Below, one piece after another: positions 38,645-47,267 of a DNA stretch of 64,000 nucleotides. Where the stretch lies: positions 434,001 to 498,000 of the forward strand of contig NZ_SSOA01000002.1 in NCBI RefSeq assembly GCF_004801395.1, given 5' to 3'. Every line of letters begins with the position of its first letter. Positions within the stretch are counted from its first letter, which is position 1. This stretch comes from Gillisella terrae. Lineage in GTDB: Bacteria; Pseudomonadota; Alphaproteobacteria; Rhizobiales; Rhizobiaceae. The position numbers and the translations under genes are program-made. The notes beneath the pieces were generated by a model. It was not told the DNA's origin. It saw only the letters and a program-made list of their open reading frames with translations, and ran no database searches.

Positions 38645-39889
38645 ATGACCCTATCCTCTTTCCTGTCTGTGGACACGACACATCGCTCCGTCAGCCTGGA
38701 TGCCAGCGATCCACGTTTTTACGAAAATCCCAATGCGGTCTATGCGGCGCTGCATGCACAAGCCCCGACTTTTTACTGGGAGCAGCAAAAACAGTGGTTT
38801 TTCAGCGGCTATGATCTGGTCAATTCGCTGTTGCGCGACAAGCGGTTTGGCCGCCAGATTCTGCATATCGCCAGCCGCGAAGAGCTCAACATGCCACCTC
38901 CGGCTGCCCATACCCGCCATTTTGACGCAGCGGAATCGTGGTCGCTGCTGGAGCTTGAGCCACCAGAACACACTCGCTTGCGCACCTTGGTCAATCGCGC
39001 CTTTGTCTCCCGCCATGTCGAAAAAATGACGCCGGAGATCACCGATCTCGCCAATGGTTTGATTGACGCCTTTGAGGGAGACCACAAGACCGAGCTTCTC
39101 ACAAGCTTTGCAGACATCATCCCTGTGACCATGATCGCGCGGATGATTGGCATTCCCGATGAGATGGGCCCGCAATTGCTGAAATGGTCCCATGACTATG
39201 TGGGCATGTATATGTTCAATCGCACCCGTGCGGATGAAGATGCAGCGGATCGCTCGTCAAAAGAGTTTTCCGATTATGTTCGCAGCATTATTGCCGAGCG
39301 CCGCGCGGAGCCGCGCGAAGACCTGCTCAGTCACATGACTCACACCGAGCACAAAGGTCAACTTTTGACCGATGATGAATTGGTGTCCACCACCATTGTG
39401 CTTCTCAACGCTGGCCACGAGGCAACCGTGCATCAGATTGGCAATTCGGTGCGGGTTATTCTCGAAAGCGGGCTGGACCCGGCAGAGCTTTTTGCCGATG
39501 CCGCCACAACCGAGCGCACGGTGGAAGAATGTCTGCGCATCTGCGCGCCCGTCCATATTTTTCAGCGCTACTGTCTGGAGCCCTGCGAGATTGATGGTGT
39601 CAGCCTGAAGCGAGGCGACAAAATCAGCCTGATTTTAGCGGCGGCCAATCTGGATCCGCAGAAATTCCCCGATCCTCTCACCTTCAAGCCGACGCGCAAC
39701 GAAGGGGCAAACCTGTCGTTTGGCGCAGGCATTCATTTTTGTATTGGTGCGCCCTTAGCGCGGCTGGAGCTGAACCTCGCATTGCCTTTGCTGTTCAAGC
39801 GTCTACCGGGGCTGAAGCTTGCCAGCCGCCCCAAGGTGAAAGATGTCTATCATTTTCACGGATTGGAGCGGCTCGATCTGGTCTGGTGA
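38645..39889 (+). CDS. Cytochrome P450
   Basis: 414 residues, soluble bacterial class I type. I-helix oxygen-binding segment LLNAGHEATVHQIGN, K-helix ExxR in EECLRICAPVHIFQR (EECLR), and haem-binding FGAGIHFCIGAPLARLE with the thiolate Cys. EPPEHTRLRTLVNRAFVSRH is the typical C-helix region. In the I-helix the usual AGxET/AGHETT is AGHEAT, with the Thr shifted as in many bacterial members. No ferredoxin or reductase gene is adjacent, so electron partners must come from elsewhere. Substrate unknown. It starts 35 bp after the GGDEF gene and ends at a bidirectional hairpin. Confidence 0.93.
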   Translation: MTLSSFLSVDTTHRSVSLDASDPRFYENPNAVYAALHAQAPTFYWEQQKQWFFSGYDLVNSLLRDKRFGRQILHIASREELNMPPPAAHTRHFDAAESWSLLELEPPEHTRLRTLVNRAFVSRHVEKMTPEITDLANGLIDAFEGDHKTELLTSFADIIPVTMIARMIGIPDEMGPQLLKWSHDYVGMYMFNRTRADEDAADRSSKEFSDYVRSIIAERRAEPREDLLSHMTHTEHKGQLLTDDELVSTTIVLLNAGHEATVHQIGNSVRVILESGLDPAELFADAATTERTVEECLRICAPVHIFQRYCLEPCEIDGVSLKRGDKISLILAAANLDPQKFPDPLTFKPTRNEGANLSFGAGIHFCIGAPLARLELNLALPLLFKRLPGLKLASRPKVKDVYHFHGLERLDLVW

Positions 39890-39929
39890 GGACGGCGCTT
39901 GCGCCGCATCACCTGCCCTTGAGAGGCTT

Positions 39930-39968
39930 TAGAGGCTGTCAGGCTCAGATTGAACCAGACAGCCTCTA
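39930..39968. terminator. Hairpin between convergent P450 and cupin genes
   Basis: TAGAGGCTGTC and GACAGCCTCTA form an 11-bp stem with a 17-nt loop. A/T-rich sequence follows on either side (AAATTCTTT on the plus strand). Probably a shared terminator. Confidence 0.6.
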
Positions 39969-40029
39969 AAATTCTTTATGTTCGTTTGTCTTTTCGGGAA
40001 AACCGGATTCCACTTTTCCCTGACAAACT

Positions 40030-40374
40030 CTAGAACCGCACGACATAATCCTTGCGGGTGGTTTCCACCACCTGCCAGATGCCATTGAAGCCCGGCTGGA
40101 TAATCATGCGGTCGCCAGCCCGAAGATGCACCGGTTCACCGCCCTCTTCCGTCAGGATCGAATGCCCCTCGAGAATGGAGAAATACTCCCATTCATCGTA
40201 GGAAACCCGCCATGTGCCGGGGGTGGATTGCCACACCCCGGCGTGGAGGCCGTTGCCGGCATCCTCAAGATTCCAGGTCAGAAAACGCGGATCGCCATCC
40301 AGCACTTTTTCTGGTGCTGGTGCGCCCTCTTCCGGTTCAACCGTGGAGAGATCGAAGCCAAGTGCCTTGGACAT
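40030..40374 (-). CDS. Small cupin-domain protein
   Basis: 114 residues, single cupin of the DUF861/EutQ-like type. Motifs: GVWQSTPGTWRVSYDEWEYF, EGHSILTEEGGEPVHLRAGD and IIQPGFNGIWQVVETTRKDY. Such proteins are often of unknown enzymatic role (related to ureidoglycine aminohydrolase cupins). GGGAG precedes the ATG. It is 12 bp downstream of metY in the same direction, so it is probably cotranscribed; a role in sulphur amino acid metabolism is only suggested by context. Confidence 0.8.
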   Translation of the reverse strand: MSKALGFDLSTVEPEEGAPAPEKVLDGDPRFLTWNLEDAGNGLHAGVWQSTPGTWRVSYDEWEYFSILEGHSILTEEGGEPVHLRAGDRMIIQPGFNGIWQVVETTRKDYVVRF

Positions 40375-40386
40375 AAGCTTCTCCCA

Positions 40387-41670
40387 TCACGCCTTGGCGA
40401 GTGCCTGTTCCAGATCAGCGATAATGTCTTCCGGGTCTTCGATACCAACCGACAGACGCACCACATCCGGCCCGGCACCGGCTGCTATCTGCTGCTCCGG
40501 CGACAATTGCGCATGGGTGGTCGATGCCGGGTGAATGACGAGCGAGCGGGTATCGCCAATATTGGCCAGATGCGAAAACAGTTTTAATCCTTCCACCAGC
40601 GCCTTGCCAGCGGCATAGCCACCCTTGACCCCGAAGGTGAAGACGGCACCGGCACCTTTTGGTGCATAGCGCTGCTGCAAGGCGTGGTTCGGATCATCCG
40701 GCAGGCCAGCATAGGAAACCCAGGCCACTTTTTCGTGGTTTTTCAGCCAATTGGCAACCTTGAAGGCATTGTCACAATGGCGTTGCATGCGCAGCGGCAG
40801 AGTTTCGATGCCAGTAATAATCAAAAAAGCATTCATAGGCGCAATGGCGGGTCCAAGATCGCGCAGGCCCAACACGCGGCAGGCAATGGCAAAGGCCATA
40901 TTGCCAAAGGCTTCATGCAGGATCACGCCACCATATTCCGCACGCGGCTGCGACAGGGTGGTAAACTTGCCAGATGCCGACCAATCAAATGTGCCGCCAT
41001 CGACAATAATGCCGCCCATGGAATTGCCATGGCCGCCGAGGAATTTCGTGGCAGAATGCACAACAATATCCGCGCCATGTTCCAGCGGCCGCACCAGATA
41101 AGGGCTTGCCATGGTGTTATCAACAATCAGCGGCAGGCCATGGCGGCGGGCAACCTCGGCAATGGCGGCAATATCCACAAACTTGCCCGCAGGATTTGCC
41201 AGGCTCTCAATGAAAATAGCCCGTGTGCGGTCATCAATTTGCGCGGCAAAGCTCTCCGGTTCATCGGTATCGGCCCAGCGCACCTGCCAGCCGAAATTGC
41301 TGAATGCATGACCAAACTGGTTGATGGAGCCGCCATAGAGCTTTCTGGCGGCAACAAAATTATCACCAGACTGCATCAGGGTGTGAAACACCAGCATTTG
41401 CGCCGCATGGCCAGAGGCCACAGCCAAGGCCGCCGTGCCGCCTTCCAGCGCGGCCACACGCTCTTCCAGCACCCCTTGCGTCGGGTTCATGATGCGGGTG
41501 TAAATATTGCCGAATTGCTTGAGGCCAAACAGGGCTGCGGCATGGTCCGCATCTTCAAACACATAGGCCGTGGTTTGATAAATCGGCGTGGTCCTTGCGC
41601 CCGTGCTCGGATCTGGTTGCGCACCGGCGTGAACCGCAAGCGTTGCAAAACCCGGACTATTATTCGACAT
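40387..41670 (-). CDS. metY: O-acetylhomoserine aminocarboxypropyltransferase (sulfhydrylase)
   Basis: 427 residues, PLP-dependent Cys/Met metabolism family. It makes homocysteine from O-acetylhomoserine and sulphide. FATLAVHAGAQPDPSTGART near the N-terminus, YTRIMNPTQGVLEERVAALE, and the PLP lysine in VHSATKFLGGHG near residue 209. The length (about 425-430) and the C-terminal SRSLVIHPASTTHAQL-like segment (RSLVIHPASTTHAQLSPEQQ) favour the sulfhydrylase over cystathionine enzymes. GGGAGGAATACC precedes the ATG. The leader contains a possible 17-codon upstream frame. Confidence 0.92.
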   Translation of the reverse strand: MSNNSPGFATLAVHAGAQPDPSTGARTTPIYQTTAYVFEDADHAAALFGLKQFGNIYTRIMNPTQGVLEERVAALEGGTAALAVASGHAAQMLVFHTLMQSGDNFVAARKLYGGSINQFGHAFSNFGWQVRWADTDEPESFAAQIDDRTRAIFIESLANPAGKFVDIAAIAEVARRHGLPLIVDNTMASPYLVRPLEHGADIVVHSATKFLGGHGNSMGGIIVDGGTFDWSASGKFTTLSQPRAEYGGVILHEAFGNMAFAIACRVLGLRDLGPAIAPMNAFLIITGIETLPLRMQRHCDNAFKVANWLKNHEKVAWVSYAGLPDDPNHALQQRYAPKGAGAVFTFGVKGGYAAGKALVEGLKLFSHLANIGDTRSLVIHPASTTHAQLSPEQQIAAGAGPDVVRLSVGIEDPEDIIADLEQALAKA

Positions 41671-41709
41671 GGTATTCCTCCCTGAATTATCATTGAGCGA
41701 TCAGAGCCT

Positions 41710-41763
41710 TCATTCTCCGACCTTTGAAATAGGCCGCCTTGGCACCGCAGAGCTATCAAACAT
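41710..41763 (-). CDS. Possible 17-residue leader frame upstream of metY
   Basis: An ATG-to-TGA frame of 17 codons (MFDSSAVPRRPISKVGE) lies 39 bp before the metY start, in the untranslated leader. There is no strong ribosome-binding site, and no methionine or cysteine run that would suggest classic attenuation. Recorded as a candidate only. Confidence 0.25.
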   Translation of the reverse strand: MFDSSAVPRRPISKVGE

Positions 41764-41896
41764 AGCGAGGGGCTTTAACGACGATCAAGAAAGGATTTTC
41801 TTGATCTTCACCGTCAATTGCAAGGCGACAAACAGGTGCAAACACAGGAATAAGATGGGTTTGTTTCAAGCCGTTTCGCATTTGGCGAAAATCATT

Positions 41897-42334
41897 CTAA
41901 TCACCCCAGCCGATCAACCTTGGATGTTCAATAGCCGGACAGCGGTTCATCACCATTTTTATGCCCGAGGCTTCCGCCTTCCCGGCAGCGACATCATCGC
42001 GCACTCCGAGTTGCGCCCAGATGACCGATGGTTTTGGGCTAAGCGCCAAAGCCTCGTCAACAACACTATCCAGATATTCGCTGGCACGAAACACATCGAT
42101 CATATCCACCGGTTCCGGAATATCAGCCAAACGCGCATAGACCGTCTGGCCCAAAATCTCTTTGCCCGCTTGTCCCGGATTGACCGGAATAACCTTATAG
42201 CCCCGCCCGAGCAGAAACCGCATGACACCATGACTGGGACGTTGCGGATTGGGCGACGCACCCGTCAGCGCAATCACTTTGACCTGTGTTAAAATGTCTT
42301 TGAGGTATTGGCGTTCATAGTCATCATGCTGCAT
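41897..42334 (-). CDS. CoA-binding domain protein (YccU-like), paralogue A
   Basis: 145 residues, Rossmann-like CoA_binding_2 domain. VKVIALTGASPNPQRPSHGV is the nucleotide-binding loop, FLLGRGYKVIPVNPGQAGKE and ILGQTVYARLADIPEPVDMI follow, and IWAQLGVRDDVAAGKAEASG ends the fold. Function of this family is not established; the domain resembles the CoA-binding part of succinyl-CoA synthetase. GGAGG lies 8 nt before the ATG at 42334. A paralogue with the same architecture is at 42916-43380. Confidence 0.85.
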   Translation of the reverse strand: MQHDDYERQYLKDILTQVKVIALTGASPNPQRPSHGVMRFLLGRGYKVIPVNPGQAGKEILGQTVYARLADIPEPVDMIDVFRASEYLDSVVDEALALSPKPSVIWAQLGVRDDVAAGKAEASGIKMVMNRCPAIEHPRLIGWGD

Positions 42335-42494
42335 TTTCATGGCCTCCACCCGTTCTGATCAAGACATATCATAGCGTCACACATTATTGACTGTGGGCGC
42401 ATTGAAAGTGGTCTGGTTTCTCCCAGGTTATATAGCCAGAGAGCACGGTGCGCCATATATAGCGTACACAACAGAGACATTGGGAGACATCGTG

Positions 42495-42839
42495 ATGAAG
42501 CCGCTTATGGGGACAATCATCTGCCTTGGCATCGCGCTCAGCGCGGGCAATGCATTGGCAATCAACAGATACAATGTGACAACATTGAACTGCGAAGAGG
42601 CGAGACAGATTCTGCGTGATCAAGGGGCAGCGATCTTTCGCCACCCCTCAAAGCGCGTCAGCGGGATGACGCTCTATGATCGCTACGTGCGCAACAGCCA
42701 GTCTTGCGGCTATGATGAATATGCCGAGCGAGCCGTTGTACCCACCAAGGATAATCTTCGCTGCCCGGTGCTGAATTGCCAGCCCCTCAGCAATCTTGAT
42801 GGGAACTGGCCAAACTTCATCCCGCATTACTCCCTGTAA
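42495..42839 (+). CDS. Small secreted protein of unknown function
   Basis: 114 residues. A signal peptide is clear: KPLMGTIICLGIALSAGNALA with probable cleavage after ALA near residue 22. The mature part begins INRYNVTTLNCEEARQ and has five Cys (NCEEA, QSCGYDE, LRCPVLNCQ), compatible with periplasmic disulphides. I recall similar short proteins in Rhizobiales but no function. GGGAG lies 8 nt before the ATG at 42495; the longer frame to 42387 is rejected. It lies between two CoA-binding paralogues on the opposite strand. Confidence 0.78.
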   Translation: MKPLMGTIICLGIALSAGNALAINRYNVTTLNCEEARQILRDQGAAIFRHPSKRVSGMTLYDRYVRNSQSCGYDEYAERAVVPTKDNLRCPVLNCQPLSNLDGNWPNFIPHYSL

Positions 42840-42915
42840 CGCTTATCCTGATGGCCCATCCGCGTCGCTGAATGATGCGTCAAACATGTTCACGCCGCAC
42901 TCTCACGCAGCACTC

Positions 42916-43380
42916 TCACGCAGCACTGGGCGATGTGTGAGAGGGATGGGTTGCCTCGTAGACCAAAGGATATTCGGCCACCAGGGCGCGGTTCATCACC
43001 ACTTCAATGCCTTCGGCCTCGGCCCTGCTGGCCGCGGCATCATCTCTCACACCCAATTGCCCCCATATTGCCTTTGGCCGCACGGGCAGCGCCAGCGCCT
43101 CGTCAACCACTTCGGAAAAGGCATCGCTCTGGCGAAAAACATCGACGAGATCAATCGCTTCAGGAATATCGCTCAGACGGGCATAAACTCGACATCCGAG
43201 AATGGTTTGGCCTGCAATATGAGGGTTAACCGGGAAAACCTTGTAGCGCTTCCCCAGCAAAAAGCCGAGCACCCAATGACTTGGCCGATCATCGCGCGGT
43301 GATATGCCCACCAGCGCGACAGTGCGCGTTTGCTGCAAAATCTTGCGCAAAAAGACATCGCTATAGCTGTTGTGGTCCAT
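42916..43380 (-). CDS. CoA-binding domain protein (YccU-like), paralogue B
   Basis: 154 residues, same fold as 41897-42334: RTVALVGISPRDDRPSHWVL, FLLGKRYKVFPVNPHIAGQT, ILGCRVYARLSDIPEAIDLV and IWGQLGVRDDAAASRAEAEG. The two are clear paralogues, differing at the ends. GGGAGGAGGATACG precedes the ATG. The 3' end overlaps a 13-bp tandem repeat (ACTCTCACGCAGC, twice, around 42899-42924). Confidence 0.85.
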   Translation of the reverse strand: MDHNSYSDVFLRKILQQTRTVALVGISPRDDRPSHWVLGFLLGKRYKVFPVNPHIAGQTILGCRVYARLSDIPEAIDLVDVFRQSDAFSEVVDEALALPVRPKAIWGQLGVRDDAAASRAEAEGIEVVMNRALVAEYPLVYEATHPSHTSPSAA

Positions 43381-44102
43381 CGTATCCTCCTCCCAGACAC
43401 ATTGTGATCCGTTATTCAGGATGACATTTCGTATGATCACATCTCTTGTTCAGAGACATAGGAAATCATCCTCTCAATAATATAAGAAATCACTAAGATT
43501 TACACCCCGAGCGGACCATGTCTTTTTGCGCAGGCCCGCAAAGCCGCAACCCAAATACAACCATTTGGTTTATTGCCATATATCCTCAAAGATTTTTAAG
43601 GCTGGTTGACGAATAAATTAAATCGATTGAAATTTTCGCGTATCTTGATAGCGCTAACAAGAATGCGCGAAAAACGCTCCCCCCTAATGGAAAAAGTGAC
43701 ACACGTCACATGTCATTTTCTTATTCCTATTTTGTACGCAAATGTTCACTTTCTGTTCAAGCGTACTTTAGCAACAACAAATTCAGAAAGACAAACAATT
43801 CCAATTGGCTCCGACCTCCATTCACGGGGATGTGAACAGGCATTTCTGTTGCGAAATTATACCAAAGTCTTGGAGGTTTCGTCGTTGAATATGCGAAATT
43901 TTACGCTGCTTGCGGATGAAAATAGCGCAACACTCCCACCATGGGATGTATTTGAATCCAGACGCGACACTGCTCTAAAATTGAACAGAAAATAACACCT
44001 TAAACGTGCAGTCCCGTTTTTGGAAAATAGCTTTGCCGCAGACAGAGTGATGTGATCAGAATGGGGCAGTGATTTACAAGAGTGATTTACAGGGAGGAGC
44101 CA
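43381..44102. other. AT-rich, gene-poor stretch
   Basis: 722 bp with lower GC than the surroundings. A frame from a TTG at 43606 to 43995 (129 codons) is open but has no ribosome site and no recognisable domain. A 35-codon tail beginning MRNFTLLADENS is also in this frame. I do not call a gene. Promoters for the divergent neighbours should lie here. Confidence 0.45.
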
Positions 44103-44534
44103 ATGCCAAACCAACCCGTCATGACAATAGAGACCATCAGCGCTTTTCTTGATACGCATTTTCCGCAGCTTCAGACGGGAGGAAAACACTTTAAGGTGAC
44201 GAAAATCGGTGCCGGCACCGCCACTCTGCAACTCGATCCTGACACGCATCATTTGCGTCCGGGCGGCACGGTCTCAGGCCCATCCTTATTCACATTGGCC
44301 GATGTTGGCTGCTGGATTGCCATTTTGGCGCAAGTCGGGCCGATTCCGATGGTGGTCACCACAAACCTCAACATCAATTTTCTGCGGCTTCCCAAACAGG
44401 CTCCTCTCGATTGTGATTGCCGGATTTTAAAGCTGGGAAAGCGCCTGGCGGTGGTTGATGCACTGATCCATCAAGGCTGCTCTGCTGAACCTGTGGCACA
44501 AGCAACCGCCACTTATTCCATCCCGCCGCGATAA
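44103..44534 (+). CDS. PaaI-family hotdog thioesterase
   Basis: 143 residues. Acyl-CoA thioesterase fold: GTATLQLDPDTHHLRPGGTV, VSGPSLFTLADVGCWIAILA (Asp in the catalytic position of the long helix) and TTNLNINFLRLPKQAPLDCD are the conserved blocks. The substrate cannot be read from sequence. GGGAGGAGCCA precedes the ATG at 44103. It lies upstream of rplM-rpsI, a neighbourhood I recall from S. meliloti. Confidence 0.85.
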   Translation: MPNQPVMTIETISAFLDTHFPQLQTGGKHFKVTKIGAGTATLQLDPDTHHLRPGGTVSGPSLFTLADVGCWIAILAQVGPIPMVVTTNLNINFLRLPKQAPLDCDCRILKLGKRLAVVDALIHQGCSAEPVAQATATYSIPPR

Positions 44535-44791
44535 AAGAAGCATCCAACATGTGGGGTAAAATAATACCTCACATCTAAAGCATTGTAATTTATATGAAAT
44601 TCAAAATAGCATCAAGACGTGCATATCTTGACCATTTTTGCACACACCACTATAAGGCACCCAGCACACGGGCCTTAGGCACCGTTTGTTTTTTTGTGCA
44701 GCGATCTTCACAAAAACAAGCAACAAAAAACGATCCCTATGGCACTTGTCAGCAATGAGAGGCCGGAAGGGACCAAGAGAAAGTGAACCCT

Positions 44792-45256
44792 ATGTCTACC
44801 TTCGTTCAGAAGCCCGCCGAGGTGGAGAAGAAGTGGATCATCATCGACGCCGAAGGCCTCGTTGTTGGTCGCCTCGCCACCATCATTGCAACCCGCCTGC
44901 GCGGCAAGCACAAAGCAACCTACACCCAGCACGTTGACGATGGTGACAATGTCATCGTTATCAATGCCGAGAAGGTTGTTCTGACCGGCAAGAAATATTC
45001 TGACAAGACCTACTACTGGCACACCGGCTATCCGGGTGGCATCAAGGAGCGCACAGCGCGCCAGATCATTGAAGGCCGCTTCCCTGAGCGCGTTCTTGAA
45101 AAGGCTGTTGAGCGCATGATCCCACGTGGTCCGCTTGGCCGTCGCCAGATGAAGAACCTGCGCGTATACGCAGGCTCCAACCACCCCCACGAAGCCCAGC
45201 AGCCTGTCGTTCTCGACGTGGCATCGCTGAGCAGCAAGAACACAAGGAGCGCCTAA
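44792..45256 (+). CDS. rplM: 50S ribosomal protein L13
   Basis: 154 residues. Begins [60 protein letters not shown] and [20 protein letters not shown] are family signatures. A GTG three codons upstream is in frame but the family supports the ATG. Forms the standard rplM-rpsI operon with a 2-bp gap. Confidence 0.98.
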   Translation: MSTFVQKPAEVEKKWIIIDAEGLVVGRLATIIATRLRGKHKATYTQHVDDGDNVIVINAEKVVLTGKKYSDKTYYWHTGYPGGIKERTARQIIEGRFPERVLEKAVERMIPRGPLGRRQMKNLRVYAGSNHPHEAQQPVVLDVASLSSKNTRSA

Positions 45257-45258
45257 GT

Positions 45259-45726
45259 ATGGCTGACCTCTCTTCCCTGAAGGATCTCGGCACTGCACAG
45301 GAAGCTTCTGCTCCAGTTCACGTGCGCAAGGTTGACGCTCAAGGCCGCGCTTATGCGACCGGCAAGCGCAAGAACGCAATCGCTCGCGTATGGGTCAAGC
45401 CAGGCACTGGCAAGATCACCGTAAACGGCCGCGATTTCCCTGTTTACTTCGCACGCCCTGTGCTTCAGATGATTCTGAAGCAGCCAATCGTTGCTGCTGC
45501 ACGCGTTGACCAGTTCGACATCGTTGCAACGGTGACCGGTGGTGGTCTTTCCGGCCAGGCTGGCGCTGTTCGTCACGGCATTTCCAAGGCACTCACCTAT
45601 TTTGAACCAGGCCTGCGCTCGGTTCTCAAGAAGGGTGGCTTCCTGACCCGCGACAGCCGCGTTGTTGAACGTAAGAAGTACGGCAAGGCCAAGGCCCGTC
45701 GTTCGTTCCAGTTCTCCAAGCGCTAA
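45259..45726 (+). CDS. rpsI: 30S ribosomal protein S9
   Basis: 155 residues with a short N-terminal extension typical of alphaproteobacteria. [20 protein letters not shown], the glycine-rich [20 protein letters not shown] and the C-terminal [16 protein letters not shown] (the tail reaches the ribosomal P site) are characteristic. Its last codons are repeated 35 bp downstream after the stop. Confidence 0.98.
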   Translation: MADLSSLKDLGTAQEASAPVHVRKVDAQGRAYATGKRKNAIARVWVKPGTGKITVNGRDFPVYFARPVLQMILKQPIVAAARVDQFDIVATVTGGGLSGQAGAVRHGISKALTYFEPGLRSVLKKGGFLTRDSRVVERKKYGKAKARRSFQFSKR

Positions 45727-45783
45727 TCGCGCTCTGGGGCACAGTTCTCCAAGCGTTAATCGCTTCTGGAATTTGGCATTTGG

Positions 45784-45811
45784 AAAGCGGGGCCTCGGCT
45801 CCGCTTTTTTT
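45784..45811 (+). terminator. Intrinsic terminator of rplM-rpsI
   Basis: AAAGCGGGGCC pairs with GGCTCCGCTTT, followed by a run of T. It lies 57 bp past the rpsI stop. Confidence 0.9.
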
Positions 45812-45901
45812 GTTCTCAATTCATCACGCAATTGAATTGGTTTATCACTGCTGAACTATGGAATAGAGAACGCTTACGGAACATTTCAAGAAGGCTTTGA
45901 C

Positions 45902-46240
45902 ATGCCGTCACCGTTTGCCACGCTTCCAGCCCCACCCTATTACGTTGTCTGTTTTTCATCGACGCGCACGGACGGCGATAAAGGCTATGGTGCCATGGCG
46001 GATGCCATGGTCAATCTCGCCAGCCAGCAGCCGGGTTTTCTGGGTGTGGAATCGGCGCGGGGAGCCGATGGCTTCGGCATAACCAACTCCTATTGGGCAG
46101 ACGAGATCTCAATCCGCAACTGGAAAAAAGTGGTTGACCATCTTGCCGCTCAAAGCCAAGGTCGCACGGAATGGTACAATCATTATGAAGTGCGGGTAGC
46201 CAAGGTTGAGCGCGCCTACAGCTTCGATAAAACGGAATAA
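45902..46240 (+). CDS. Antibiotic biosynthesis monooxygenase (ABM) fold protein
   Basis: 112 residues, dimeric alpha-beta barrel. VNLASQQPGFLGVESARGAD and ITNSYWADEISIRNWKKVVD are the typical strands and helix, and HYEVRVAKVERAY closes the fold. This type (YqjZ-like) is of uncertain function; it may be a small oxidase or a stress protein. Only 4 bp separate it from the agmatinase gene, indicating cotranscription. Confidence 0.82.
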   Translation: MPSPFATLPAPPYYVVCFSSTRTDGDKGYGAMADAMVNLASQQPGFLGVESARGADGFGITNSYWADEISIRNWKKVVDHLAAQSQGRTEWYNHYEVRVAKVERAYSFDKTE

Positions 46241-46244
46241 TGAC

Positions 46245-47192
46245 ATGGCAGAAAAGTCCATTGACCACGCCTTTACCGCTCTGGACCTCACATCGGCAGC
46301 AACCGACCCCACCTATGCGGGCGTGCTGTCGTTTATGCGTCGGCGGTACACCAAGGTTCTGGATGGTGTTGATACGGTTGTCTGGGGTATTCCCTTTGAT
46401 GCGGCCACATCCAACCGCCCCGGCACACGCTTTGGGCCACAAGCTATTCGCCGTGCATCAGCGATCTTTGACAATGATCCGCAATATCCGTTTGAACGCG
46501 ATCTGTTCACCGCCATGCCCACGATTGATTACGGCGATTGCCGTCTGGACTATGGCAATCATTGGGACACGCCCGCGACCATTGAAAAAGAAGCGACCCA
46601 TATTCTCTCAAAGGCCAATTTTTTGCTCACACTCGGCGGGGATCACTTCATCACCTGGCCTTTGCTGAAAGCCCATGTGGCCAAGCATGGCCCTCTGGCC
46701 ATGGTGCAGTTTGACGCCCATCAGGACACATGGTTTGACGATGGCAAGCGCATTGACCACGGCTCTTTCGTAGGCCGCGCTGTGCGCGAAGGCCTGATTG
46801 ATCCCAACCATTCCATCCAGATCGGCATTCGCACCCATGCGCCGGAAGATTGCGGCATCCGCATCGTTTACGGCCATCAGTTGGAAGAGATGCGGGCAGC
46901 CGATATTGCTGCTTTGATTCTGGAGCATACGGCTGGCAAGCCCGCCTATCTGACCTTCGACATCGATTGCCTTGACCCCGCCTTTGCCCCCGGCACAGGA
47001 ACGCCCGTAGCGGGAGGGCCGTCGAGTGCAAAAATTCTGTCGGTTCTGCAAAACCTTCATCCGCTCGACATCAGAGGAGCGGATGTTGTCGAAGTGGCAC
47101 CAGCCTATGACCATGCCGATATCACCGCCATTGCAGGGGCAACGGTGGCAATGTATATGCTAGGCTTACGTGCCGAGCGTTTGGCACGGTGA
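46245..47192 (+). CDS. speB: Agmatinase (ureohydrolase family)
   Basis: 315 residues, binuclear manganese ureohydrolase. It converts agmatine to putrescine and urea. Metal motifs: LTLGGDHFITWPL, VQFDAHQDTWFDDG and TFDIDCLDPAFAPGTGTPVA. Near the N-terminus, VWGIPFDAATSNRPGTRFGP is the conserved block. Agmatinase rather than arginase is supported by GTRFGPQAIR and the overall similarity; related guanidine-group hydrolases remain possible. The ATG at 46245 follows the ABM gene closely. Confidence 0.88.
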   Translation: MAEKSIDHAFTALDLTSAATDPTYAGVLSFMRRRYTKVLDGVDTVVWGIPFDAATSNRPGTRFGPQAIRRASAIFDNDPQYPFERDLFTAMPTIDYGDCRLDYGNHWDTPATIEKEATHILSKANFLLTLGGDHFITWPLLKAHVAKHGPLAMVQFDAHQDTWFDDGKRIDHGSFVGRAVREGLIDPNHSIQIGIRTHAPEDCGIRIVYGHQLEEMRAADIAALILEHTAGKPAYLTFDIDCLDPAFAPGTGTPVAGGPSSAKILSVLQNLHPLDIRGADVVEVAPAYDHADITAIAGATVAMYMLGLRAERLAR

Positions 47193-47267
47193 ACTTCACA
47201 GATTGATTCAACAGGTTACAGGATTGAGTCCGAAAAAGCGGACAAACCCCTGAAAAGAGAGGCTAAA

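Noticed and set aside
41671-41896. SAM-II riboswitch upstream of metY
   Set aside because: The leader lacks the recognisable SAM-II core (GATTTA...GCTAAA pattern with the pseudoknot), so I do not call it.
43606-43995. 129-codon plus-strand frame in the AT-rich stretch
   Set aside because: TTG start without ribosome site, mixed composition and no domain; could be random in AT-rich DNA.
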